Source of the DNA: Camellia lanceoleosa
Taxonomy: Eukaryota > Streptophyta > Magnoliopsida > Ericales > Theaceae
Assembly (NCBI GenBank): GCA_025200525.1
Contig: CM045767.1
Location: 3,607,437-3,671,436 of the forward strand
DNA: 64,000 bases
Direction: 5' to 3'
Positions 48,007 to 58,880 of this stretch are shown here, in pieces (the stretch's first letter is position 1; the number at the start of each line of letters is the position of its first letter). The translations under genes were made by a program, and so were the position numbers. The notes beneath the pieces are model-generated. The model was not told where the DNA came from. It ran no database searches and saw only the letters and a list, made by a program, of their open reading frames with translations.

Positions 48007-48455
48007 ATGCCAGCCATTATGGGAACACAAATTATTGATGGTCACTCACCTTCCAACCCTCCTTATTTTATTGGTGAAAATTATAATTATTGGAAAAATA
48101 GAATGATAATATACATTCAAAGGACAGACTACATGGTATGGAAGATTGTTAAAACTGGTCCAATTATTCCTTCCAAAATTGTAGATACAAAGAAAAATCC
48201 TAAAATAGAAGAGGAATGAGATGAGGATATATTAGAAGCATTCAAATAAATGCTAAAGAAAAACATATTTTGTATTGTGCACTTGATCCTAATGAGTATG
48301 ATAGAATTTGTGCTTGTGACATAGCAAAAGAGATTTAGGAAAAATTAGAAGTCACACACGAAGGCATAACTCAAGAAAATAAAATCACAGAAGAAGTGAG
48401 ATTTGCATGTGGAGATGATGATATAAATTACCCTAATAGAGAAAGTAATGACAAT
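48007..48455 (+). pseudogene. SIRE-like Copia gag, N-terminal part
   Basis: The frame starts MPAIMGTQIIDGHSPSNPP and continues YFIGENYNYWKNRM and DYMVWKIVKTGP, the opening of a Copia gag of the DUF4219/UBN2 kind. TGA at 48217 and later stops break it. It runs to the insertion site of the solo LTR at 48461 and resumes at 51000. Confidence 0.8.
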
Positions 48456-48460
48456 GAAGT

Positions 48461-50994
48461 TGTCATGACCCAAACCCGCCCCTATAGGTTTAGCGTCGTA
48501 ACCAGCCAGTAATCCTTGGATTACCGAAGGCCTCTTGACAGAATAACAAATAGTTAGGGGTCCATTGAGCTGTGTAGACATACATGGGACAAAATAACTT
48601 TTAAACTCATAACATATACATAACGTAAGATAGATACAGTAATTTTACGTCACCCCATGTACAGATAACCAAAAACTTGTTTAAAAACCAAAAGAAAACA
48701 AAGTTTTAGATGCTCATGAAACAAGGCCACAAGGCTTGACTTGATTCGGAACCTCCTCGGGAGGTGCAAAGAGTGGCTGACAAAACGGAATCTTAAGCCA
48801 TCAACTCTGTGCTTGGTCACCTACATACTTAATATAAATAGTGAGTTGGAGCCCAGTGAATAATAACAAAGTCAAGGGTTTAATGAATGTTGTCCATAAT
48901 AGTTACAGAAAACAAAGTTCAGTATTTATCAGAAGTGGATTCATAATCATGTTCAGAAATCATAGGTCATAACGATACAGATTTAGAATCATATTCATAA
49001 TCAGAATTTGCAGTTAAACATACGTGGTACATTCATTAGCACTTGCAGAAACAGTTGACCCATAAAGGGATAACCATGAAGGCATACAGTTGACTCATGT
49101 GCACAGAGACAATACAGTTGGCTCATGAGACGTACAGTTGGCCCATAAATAGGACTTATACAGAAAGATTCATAATAGTTGGCTCATGAGACATACAGTT
49201 GGCCCATAATTGGGATGTATACAGAACAGATAACAGATGTCATTTGAAGCTAATGATGCCACGAATACATTTCAGAAGTATTGGACAACCATTCATTCGT
49301 GCAGAAAATAATATTTCAGAAAATAGATCATCTTATATTATTCAGAAAATACTTATAAATTGAACATAGCTTTACAAAGTTATTACTCACAATTAACAGA
49401 GCGCTTCAAGGCAAACAGACAAAATGGGAAAATTAGACGTCTTGCGGCGTGTGACCTATACAGTTATAGAATGAACACGTACTGAATTACACACCCGGAA
49501 ACATTAACTTAAATATTTTCTTATCTTGGTGTGTTTCTACTTCTTATCCTCATTATGGTGTCTTAATCTTGGCATATGAATGCCAAGGATGCAATGAGGA
49601 TGCTAAAATGCACTTGAAAACACTTAACAAAATTTGCTTAAAACAGGGGTCTCGCTCGAGCGTAGCTTCCTTCGCTCGAGCGGACATGCAACTCGAGCGC
49701 ACATTCCTTCGCTCGAGCGGTCTGTAAACTTTGTAAAAGTGCTGGTTGCTTGATTTTTTCACTCGATACTTGCTCGGCGCTTGCTCAAGTGTGAGACTCA
49801 TTCTCTCGCTTGAGTGTAACTTTTGTCGCTCGAGCGGTCTGCAAAACACGTAAACTTCTGGGAGCATGCATTTCACGTTCGAGCGAACCTCTAGTCGCTC
49901 GAACGGAAGTGTGAAAATGAAGGCGGTCGCTCGAGCGTAAAATCCATCACTTGAGCGGGTAGGTTGAATTATGGAATTTCTAGATTCACCTCCAAGCTTC
50001 CAAACTCAACTCAAACACTACAAAACTCATCCTTTTGGGCCAAAAACTTGAGAAAACTCTTGTAAACTTGGAAAACATGGTGAATTCAAAATCAATTCCA
50101 CAAAATCAAGGTTCAAGAGCATGTAATGTATGTAAAACCAAACCCAATTCTTTGAAAACATAACCATATACATCATGCATGTAAAGGTGTAAGTTCTAAG
50201 CTTCCAAAACATGATCCAATGAGGTGTCAAACTTAAAAATATGTTGAATTCTCAAACCAAGGTCAAAATGAAGACATGTAAGAGGGAATTCTTTGAAAAC
50301 AACTTCAAATTATGATGAAATGAGCATGTATGCATGATATGGTTCATTTCTCTTTAATTCTAACTCAATTCTTATATTAACCTACTTAATTCTTTAGAGT
50401 ACATGTCCTAAACATCATATGTAAACAATCTAAAGGTTGAAGCCTTACCTAAACCTCCCAAGGTGAGAGTTAGCGGCTCAATTCTTGAATCTCTAAGCTC
50501 AATTCTTCCTCTTCCTAGCAAATCCCTTAGTTGAGCTCAATCTTCTCCTTGCTCTCCTACTCTCACGTTTGTGTGTGAATATGGGCTAAAAATTGTGTTG
50601 AAATGAAGGAAAATGATGAGTGGAAGTATAAAAAGGTGCCTTATATAGGCTTGGATTAAGTAATTCATTAATTAGGCTTAATTGGACATTGATTTTCCTA
50701 TTTTAATCGTTCTGAACCGAATTTTAATTTCACCTACCATAATATTCTAAAAAATCCATAATATTCTAAAAAATCCAACTAACACGTAATTCAAGTCAAT
50801 TTCGCAATTGGATGCTAATAAGGCTTTCAATTTACAGAACGAAACAGAAATGGAAATAGATATTTCTACAATAAATAGATATAAGCACAATAATGCAACA
50901 CATATACATGCAATTTAATTCAGAATTTCTCCTAATTAGTGATTAGGCTCATTTAACCATGAATTAACATAAATCAGAGGTCGGGGTTGTTACA
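48461..50994 (-). mobile_element. Solo Gypsy LTR, 2534 bp, in Copia gag
   Basis: It runs from TGTCATGACCCAAACC to GGTCGGGGTTGTTACA. GAAGT flanks both sides (48456-48460 and 50995-50999). On the minus strand it begins TGTAACAACCCCGACC. A minus-strand TATATAAGG lies at about 50640-50648, followed by CT-rich leader-like sequence. No internal domain is present. It belongs to the same family as 1-1569 and 51786-53299. Confidence 0.92.
49650..49965. repeat. CGCTCGAGCG-like array in solo LTR
   Basis: About eleven palindromes or near-palindromes occur in 315 bp, for example at 49652, 49673, 49691, 49713, 49829, 49878, 49897 and 49927 (approximate). The order and surrounding words (TCTGCAAAACAC, ACTTCTGGG) match 226-550. 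Confidence 0.85.
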
Positions 50995-50999
50995 GAAGT

Positions 51000-51785
51000 G
51001 ATAAATATTTGTTTCATGGGAGTTGAAGATGATAAGGTAAATACAAATTCTCCTACATTTGATGAATTATTAGATTTTATTGAGGAGTTACATGATAATT
51101 TTTAAAAGATTATTTCAAAACAATCTTTTCTTGAAAAATAAAATAAATGTCTTTTAAATGAAAATGATATTTTGAAAAATGAAAATGAAATCTTGTAAAA
51201 TAAAAATAAAATCTTTAAAAATAAAAATGAAACTTTGAAAAATAAAAAAGAAAGTTTAAAAAAGGAAAATGATTCTTTACAAAATTCTTCAAATGATTTG
51301 AAAATTGAAAATAATTCTCTAAAAGAAAATGTAGAAGATTTAAATAAAATAATTTTGAAATTCACACAAGGGAAATAAAATTTAAATAAATTACTTGGAA
51401 ATCAAAAATATATTTTTGACAAAGCGGGTATTAGGTTCAAACCCCACAAGAAATTAAAAAAAAAATTTATAAATTTTTTTTTTGTTAAAGCATTATCATT
51501 TTGTATTCCTAATAGTGTGTTATTATTGTAATAGGAATGGTCACTCAATTTCATTATGTCAATTTGAAAAAGGATTATATGGAACAAAAATGAAATAGAT
51601 TCCAAAATCAAGTAATCTTGAAACTAGCAGTCACAGACCCAAAAAGATTTGGGTACCAAAATCGAAAACTTGATTTTTTTTTTTTTTTTTTGTAAGTGCA
51701 CTTGAAGGTGAAATCCGATAAGAGAAAATAGTAATTGGACAGTGGATGTTCATAGTGCATAACTGGAGACAATATTCTCCACATC
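51000..51785 (+). pseudogene. SIRE-like Copia gag and start of protease
   Basis: It resumes after the solo LTR with CFMGVEDDKVNT and FDELLDFIEELHDN. A long Lys/Asn/Glu-rich coiled-coil-like stretch made of repeated ENEILKN words follows (51100-51360), then the zinc knuckle CYYCNRNGHSISLC at 51518-51559. A protease remnant DSGCS, one stop, then CITGD lies at 51738-51770. Stops and a frameshift are present. The second solo LTR interrupts it just after the protease motif. Confidence 0.78.
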
Positions 51786-53299
51786 TGTCACGACTCAAAC
51801 CTGTCCCTATAGGTTTAGCGTCGTAACTGGCCAGTAATCCTTGGATTACCAAAAGCCCCTGAACAAATTATCACATAGTAAGGGGCTGCACAAGCAAATA
51901 TAAATAATATGCGTAGTCCATTGAGCTGTGTAGACATACATAGGACAGAGATTTTCAAAACTTGAATACATACATGCATACATACATACATACGTACATA
52001 TTTGACATCAAACTTCCATAGTCATGCATTACCATACAGGTAGTGTCATAAGGGACTAGCCTAGAGTACAGAGAAACAAAAACCAAAAACAAAGTAACAA
52101 AACGTCCTTAACATGGTTTACAAAACTTGACTTCTCAGATGGGAACCTCCCCCGAAGGCACAGTGGCTGGCTGACCCAAAACTTTCCAAGCAGCAACTTA
52201 GGCTTGGTCATGCGCCTACTCGTCTACATACAGAATATAAATAATGAGCGGAAGCCCAGTGAATAATAACAGAGTAAAGGTTTTAATGAATGATGTCCAT
52301 AACAGATACAAAGTCTTGTACATAATCAGATTTCAAATCAAAAACAGATTATACATAGTCATATTCATGTTCACAATTCATACATTTCTTAGGTCATATG
52401 TGGTACATCCATTAGCGTTAACAAATTCGATGACCCGTAGAGGGACGGCTATGAAGGCATTCCTATGACTTATATGCACAGACACGTTTCCGATGACCTA
52501 TAAAGGGACGGCCATAAAGGCATTCCGATGACCCATAAATGAACGCATATCATATAATGCTAAGGATGCCACAAATACATTTCAGAAACTTGGATAATAA
52601 TTCATTCATACAAACATCACATTTCAAAAAACTGTTCATTTCATATCATCAGAAAATAATTGAAGTCAACCATAACTTTACAGAGTTATTATTCACAGAT
52701 GGCTCTGATAACAAAACAGAGAGAGCGGGCGATTCAGACAGTCTATGGCGCGTGACCTAACCCTTGAATTAGGTTCTAGCTTGTTATATCTTTAAGCTTC
52801 CAAGCCAATTCCTAGGAAATTCCTTCCAATCTCAAGTTTGATCTCAAACTCTCTTGGTCTCTTTTTCCTTTCTCTCACTTTTTGTTTGTTTGTAGGCTTA
52901 AAGATGTGATGAAGAAAAAAGATGAGTTGAGGCATATATAGGAGCCTTATATAGGCAAAATTAGTGCTAATTAGTTAAAGCTAATCAAATGGACATTAAA
53001 TTATTCTAATTTAATTGTTCCAAATTGAATTTTAATTAAACCTACCGTAAAATTCTAAAAATTCTAAATAACACAGAAACCAAGTCAATTTCATGATCGG
53101 ATGTCGACAAGGCCTTCAATGTCGACAAGGCCTTCAATTCACAGAACACATCAGAAATACAATCAGATATTTCTACGTTAGATAAATATAACCACAAATA
53201 AAGCAATACACATGTAATTAATTCAGAACTTCATCTTAATTACTTATTAGGCATTCTTACTCATATGTTTTAAGCTAATCACGGGCCAGGGTTTTTACA
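51786..53299 (-). mobile_element. Solo Gypsy LTR, short variant
   Basis: It runs from TGTCACGACTCAAACC to CAGGGTTTTTACA, 1514 bp, flanked by ACATC on both sides (51781-51785 and 53300-53304). The first 70 bp and the final portion match the 2534-bp copy, but about 1 kb of the middle, including the CTCGAGCG array, is absent. Confidence 0.9.
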
Positions 53300-53304
53300 A
53301 CATC

Positions 53305-53502
53305 TTATTGGATAAATAGTTATTACGCAATATTAAAAAAAAAAACAATAAATAATTGGTATAGGTAGCTTTGATAAAAGTTGATTTTCTAAATCTTAAA
53401 ATATTTCATTTCATGATATTGTTTTGATACTTACCTGTAATCATTATTGATTTTGCATGTATGAACAGATTATTACTTACATAATTATCATGACATGCCA
53501 TA
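53305..53502. other. Remnant after solo LTR
   Basis: AT-rich sequence follows the TSD. It should be the continuation of the Copia copy, but I cannot recognise protease or integrase code in it. Confidence 0.45.
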
Positions 53503-53817
53503 CTGTCACGATCCAATCCGGGGTGCTTAGGGTTGAATTCGTAACTAGCTAGTTAATTCTAATTTTAACAAATCAAATAGCGCAGGTGGAGATGAGATAA
53601 ATAATTAAATAGGTAATTAAATAATCGAAATACTCAATAATGTTACAAAAAAAAAAAATTTTTTTTTGCTGGAATTTTATTTTTTCATTAATGATCAGAC
53701 AATTATTTAAAAAAAAAAAATACAAAAAGTCTATATTAAGTCCTGTGCTAGTCTCATTACACGAGGTTACCACTGTTTCTTACATTTCATCACTTGAAAG
53801 GGGATAACAGTTGTGGG
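53503..53817 (-). mobile_element. Gypsy-type LTR fragment, TGTCACGATCC terminus
   Basis: The start TGTCACGATCCAATCCGG resembles the LTR termini at 48461 and 51786, but the following sequence differs. It is interrupted at 53818 by the Tat-type LTR. The other half would lie beyond the window. Confidence 0.5.
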
Positions 53818-54345
53818 TGTTGATTTCCGACCACACAACTAAATAGAAAACTTAGTTGAAGAGCACCGGCAGAATAGATTAAGCACAATAACCTGCACAA
53901 GAAGATGAGAATCCGGCTGTGGTTCGTCCACTTGGGAGCACTCCGATGATCAAGTCAGTAATTAATATCTCTCAAAGATAGCAAATTATGCTTAAACTCA
54001 CAAGAAGGAACTTACCTTAGACCCACGAGGGTGCTTTGCTTTTATAACCAATAGTGATCTGATCCCATTAAAAGCCTTACTTCAATGGACTCAAGCTCCA
54101 TGCTCATCCTGGACCCTCATTTAGATAGAGATAAACTCTTCTTGAGCCTTATCTTTATCTAGACTGAGATCCTCCCTTGTTCTAGGACTCTTGTCCCTTA
54201 TTCGCTCATCTCGGATTCCGATATCTCCGTAGATAACCTTGGCCTAACCGAGATCACCTCGGTGCATGACCAAGCCACGTGGCACCTCGGCTGACACTTC
54301 GACATCACCTTAGCCACGTGCCGTCATTCACAAAATACATCCTCA
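53818..54345 (-). mobile_element. 3' LTR of a minus-strand Tat-type element
   Basis: On the minus strand it begins TGAGGATGTATTTTG, has a TATAAA box (54041-54046) followed by AAGGTAAG, and ends GGTCGGAAATCAACA at 53818. Just outside its start the minus strand reads CTAGGGGCAG, a purine-rich tract similar to the Ogre-like PPT. This defines the 3' end of an element that extends to the right beyond the window. The other LTR is not in the window. Confidence 0.6.
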
Positions 54346-55641
54346 TAACTGCCCCTAGGTTTTATTACCTTGGCAACTTGAGGTAATGGAACCTATATCG
54401 TTTGCCCATATAGTATATCGGCTAAGATTTCATTTCTTCTTTACGACTGAGATCATTTCGTCGGCTTTAAGTACCTAGGACTCAAATGTCCACTTTACCA
54501 AGGGTCAATAACCAAGAATCAAGTTCTTTAAACCTCCCAGCCAAGGCCGTTCCTCTAGCCAAGGTTATTGCCTTATTACTTCAAGAATTTCAAGAGTTCT
54601 AATTGTGCATGAGTTGTCACGCATGGTTTGTTTCAACCATTTCTTCCACGTGTCCCATAGCTATTGGTTTGAACCTGACACGTGCTATCAAGTCGTGTCG
54701 TTTCTGGCCCCGTCGCTTGATAGGCATATCATTCTAGGCATTTCATTATGATTTGCTGCCTTTTCGAATTTTTAATAAAACTCCATCTTCTCTCTCTTCG
54801 TTTTTTCACTTCTCATTCTCTCATTTTTTCTCTGCTCAAACTTTCTCTCTCTACAGTTCGCCATTCTCAAGCTTTTTCGAGCTCTGCGATTGTTCTATTC
54901 ACTTCTTCCGGCGCTTTTTTCATAATCTGCTTCTAATCATTCTTGTTGTCTAACTCAAGTGATCTTCATCTCGGCGTCCATTTCTTTGCCTTCAATCGGT
55001 AAGTTTCTGATTTCTTTATTTTTTCTGTCAATTTTTCATTGCTCTTGAGCATGATTTTGTTATGAATCTACTTGTATGTTCCTTACTGCTCAAAATTCTA
55101 TATTCTTCAATTCTGATTGCCACATTTAGATTTTGCAAATCAGTTCTCATTCTTGAATCCGTTTACATATATTGGTCGTTTGTTCTGTAATATCTCCTGC
55201 TTTGGATTTGCGCTGCATTGTATCTGTAATTACTCTTGTGTTGCGATTGAATCTGTATTTATACTTGTGCTTTTTTCTTTTTTTCTATAAATATATTCTT
55301 GCTCTTGAACTGGTTCTGTGCATCATGAAGTTTTGTCACTGTGTTTCTAGAAATGTCTGGCAACGTTCTTGCCATATTTTATGTTTTTCTCTGATTTTGA
55401 ATCGTGTTCTTTTCTGTTTTCTTGCTTGTTTTTAGATTCTTGTCCTTTGATTCTTATTTCTGTAGCTCTAGGTTTGGGATTTGCTTTAGAACCCACACAT
55501 TTAGGAGAAATAGAAACAAGTTTCCCCTTAGATCTTCAGAATCCTTACCCCAGTGCCTTTAGGATTTAGCTGAGGTCTTTAACCCTTTGCCAAGCTGTTT
55601 TTATCAAAACTCTGTTTAACGAACCCACTTTAGCTAAGATA
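54346..55641 (+). other. Region upstream of antisense ORF
   Basis: It lies between the minus-strand LTR and the plus-strand ORF and is CT-rich at 54780-54900. A GGTAAGTT word at about 55000 looks like a splice donor on the plus strand, with T-rich sequence after it, so this may be 5' UTR with an intron. No other gene is recognised. Confidence 0.5.
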
Positions 55642-56229
55642 ATGGGCATGTTTCGGTGGAGAGTAGACACCCCTTCCAAACTAGAGTACTTTAGGCAAGA
55701 GTTATCCATTCCAGTCGACGTTAAACTTTGGTTGGCTGGAAAGGATGACTCTATAATGCCTTCGAAAGACTACATGCCTTTTCCCATAGTCTCTATAGTA
55801 GAGGGCGGAGTCAGGATCCCCCTAGATATCCTTTTTAAGGAGGTTCTCCATTATTATAAACTGAACCCTATGCAATTAGTTGTAAACTCCTTTAGGATTA
55901 TCAACAGCATCGCCGAGTTAGCACGCCGGCAAAATGCCAGAATAACCCTATCTGACATCCAGTACTGCTACACAATGTGTGGTCCTAAAACCAACTCTGG
56001 CTATACGTACTACCTTAAACCAAGATCTACCAAGTACAAACTGATAGCTGACATTCCAGACTCAAATAAGGGCGCAGCAGACGACTACCTGATTGTCTTG
56101 GGCAATTTGGAGTTTGCACCATACGATGAGCTCCACCTCTTCTCCTTGCGCTGTGAAGTTTTTAGGAATGACAAGGGTGAGGACTTAGTCCCCCCCCCCC
56201 AAAAGTTCCTTCTTTACTACTTTACTTAG
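55642..56229 (+). pseudogene. Antisense extra ORF of Tat-type element, exon 1
   Basis: 195 codons are open from MGMFRWRVDTPSKLEYFRQE. Residues about 50-95 (GGVRIPLDILFKEVLHYYKL and NPMQLVVNSFRI) match the Transposase_28 'putative gypsy type transposon' pattern (PF04195) from memory. An 11-C run at 56190-56200 lies close to the end, and a splice donor is probably near it. It runs opposite to the flanking LTR. Antisense extra ORFs with this domain are known from Tat/Retand elements; their function is unknown. Confidence 0.75.
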
Positions 56230-56287
56230 TCATTTTTCTGTTAATTTGTCATGATTTTTTCTCCTTGCCTTTGCAACCCTTCCTCAG

Positions 56288-56625
56288 CCAGAAAAGAATT
56301 TTTTCCAGTCCTACGTGCCCAGCAAGGACTTGGTTCGCCTTCTCGGCTTACCAATTGAAGTCCACAAGGCTTTCGTCCTCTTCAACTATATCCTGACATA
56401 CAAAAGCCCTCTGCCCGACGTCCTTCACAAAAGCAAGTCCTCTCCATTCGCTACAACTTCGCCAGTTAGCTTGTCACCAAGGCTAGATTAGGCCTCCACA
56501 TCTGATCTTGCAGACCAGCCATCAACTTCTGCTCCCTAATTAATTCCTCTAGGCCCGTGCCAGCGCCGACGTCGAGCTCCTGCAAACGCCCTTGCCACCA
56601 GAACTCGAAGTAGAAGATGCCGAGG
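56288..56625 (+). pseudogene. Antisense extra ORF, exon 2 up to LTR insertion
   Basis: After an acceptor-like TGCAACCCTTCCTCAG (56272-56287) the sequence reads PEKNFFQSYVPSKDLVRLL and onwards for about 67 codons to TAG at 56489, then TAA at 56537. It is cut at 56625 by the solo LTR; CGAGG at the junction is repeated at 62324. Exon limits are inferred from the reading frame and splice-like words. Confidence 0.6.
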
Positions 56626-57776
56626 TGTGGACTCGACTTTTTCGCGCCCTACCTTTCGGAGAGCTCGAATTGGTCCTACATTTCGGACTCCTATCATGGT
56701 TCTAAATCTAATCTCACAAAGTGCAATGTGAAATTGATAAACACCAAAGAGTCCAATTCGGCAAATCTTTTTGGAAAATTGATTTTGAATCAAATAATGC
56801 AAAAATTGGACTGCTTTGTCAGATTACAGAGTCGCCACCTAAATATTTTGTTTTTGGGGAAATTTAGGAAACCTAACTCGTGCCAAAGGCCACGTGTCCG
56901 TCATCACCAAAGTTGCCTCGGCTCGGGAACTTGGGTACGAGAGGGGAAGGTCCTGAAATGAGCACCCCCGCTCGCCCGATCAAAAGATCAGCCTCTACTA
57001 ATCATGATATGTTATTTTATAAATCTCATGTGTTCTTATTCTGGTTATTAGCTAACTTTACTATGTGATGCACGCAAGCAAGTATAGACTAAATCACAAG
57101 AATTGGAACAAATCAACTCATGTTTGCTTTCAAAAATAGTTTGAATTTGCCACCCTCAAGTAGGCTAAAATGCAGATTTTCCATCAAACATGATGGGCTT
57201 AAAACATGATTTGCCACTTCACAAAGTGGGCTTAAAACGTGCATTCGTTGAACTGTTCTAATTCAAGCAATCAAGCCTTCATCCACAGGCATTCATGCAG
57301 CTTATCATATAAGCACATAGCCTCATGGCAAGCATGCAAAACATGGTAATATGGCAATCACACTCATGCAAGCATGCTAAAGCGTAAAAGCTTACCGAAT
57401 ACTCTAAGCCAAAACAAAAGCTAGTTAGAAATAATGCATTATCTTAACTATGTAAGATGCCTAATGCAACGCATGCAATAATGCAATTAATAGGCTTCGC
57501 TACTAATATGGCATACGAAGCAACTTGAACAACATGCTTTTAAATATTCAAAGAAGATATTGAAATTGCTATGCAATTTGAATGATGCGCCGAGCCTCGG
57601 TACATGCAAAACAAATGAATGATGCAAACATGCAAGCACAAGGTATGCTAATCGAAAATGATCCCTAATCTAACCATTGAAAGTGGATAAATAAAATGGA
57701 GAAAGACGCGGGGTTGGAAGACATGCACACACGTACACATGCACGCACACTTATTACAACATTGCGCCCTCGCGAA

Positions 57777-58460
57777 TAGGAATGGTAACGGGGCGGGGTG
57801 GGGCCGGGAATGACTCTCCCCGTCTCCGATCCCCGACAGTAATAAAATCCCTAACCCTGCCCTCGATTCGCGGCGGGGAACCCTTTACCTCTCCCGTCCC
57901 TGAAAAATCCCCGACAAATCTGTTTAACACACATACAAACACAAGAAAAAAAATAAATAAATAAAAATGAATTTGTATGTATACAGATTTGTTCAACACA
58001 TACACACACAACAGATATAATAGTGTTCATAAACAACAACAGATATAATATAGATAACAACTTGGGAAAAAAAAATTTGTTCATCAATCAACAACAGATA
58101 TATATATAGAGGGGGCTTCACGATTTGTCCGTTGATCAAGACATCGATTGGACCACGATCTGTTCATGGTCCGTTGATCAAGACATCGATGGGTAGCTTC
58201 ATGATCCTGGTCATGGTCGTGGCTTCAGATCGGTGGCAACAGAGGGATCGGTGGTGGTGGTGGTGGCTTCAGATCGGTGGTGACGGAGGAGTGGCGACCG
58301 TGGTACGTTGTGTGAGAGAGAGTGGGGGAGGCGAGACCCTAAAGTTCTTGGCAACGGCGGAGAGAGAGAGAGCAGCAGTGAGGAAAGATGATTAGTGGTG
58401 AGGTACGAGCAACGGTGAGGGAGGATCGGTGGTGACGAAGGAGCGGCAGTCGCCGTTCGT

Positions 58461-58523
<63 letters not shown>

Positions 58524-58831
58524 TGTGTTTTGTGTGTGAGAGCAGAGTGTTTCAACCAAACCCTATACGCGCATATATATATAAGGATGGGCAAAATAAT
58601 AATTTCACATCGAGGTTTATACGGGGCGGGAATCGGGATCGGGATCGGGGTCGGGGTCGGGCTGGGTCCGGGACTGAAACATGTATCTCCATCTCCGGCC
58701 CAAACATCACCGGGGATACATTTTTTAATACCATCCCCAGCCTGTCGAGGGTATTTTTCGGGGGAATAACCACTCAATTCGGGGTTAGGGGGTCAGGTCC
58801 CCGTTGGGCCGAGTTCCGATTGCCATGTCTA
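57777..58831. mobile_element. hAT-like non-autonomous DNA transposon
   Basis: The 8-bp duplication CTCGCGAA (57769-57776 and 58832-58839) brackets 1055 bp. The ends are TAGGAATGGTAAC and, complemented, TAGACATGGCAATC, a short imperfect inverted repeat. GC-rich subterminal blocks carry GGGGCGGGG and CGGGATCGGG words. The interior holds a TG/AG microsatellite. No transposase ORF is visible. An 8-bp duplication fits hAT elements. Confidence 0.8.
58459..58520. repeat. (TG)n(AG)n compound microsatellite
   Basis: About 11 TG units are followed by about 19 AG units. ORFs on either strand crossing it are artefacts. Confidence 0.95.
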
Positions 58832-58858
58832 CTCGCGAAGGAGGGTCCAAATGAATAA

Positions 58859-58880
58859 GAGCTAAGCTAAGCTAAGCTAA
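58859..58880. repeat. AGCTA pentamer repeat
   Basis: Four consecutive GCTAA units lie just beyond the right target duplication of the hAT-like element. Confidence 0.8.

Noticed and set aside
58211..58777. 188-codon minus-strand ORF with Ser-Leu and Thr-His runs
   Set aside because: It reads through a (TG)n(AG)n microsatellite and GC-rich ends of the hAT-like element; no domain.
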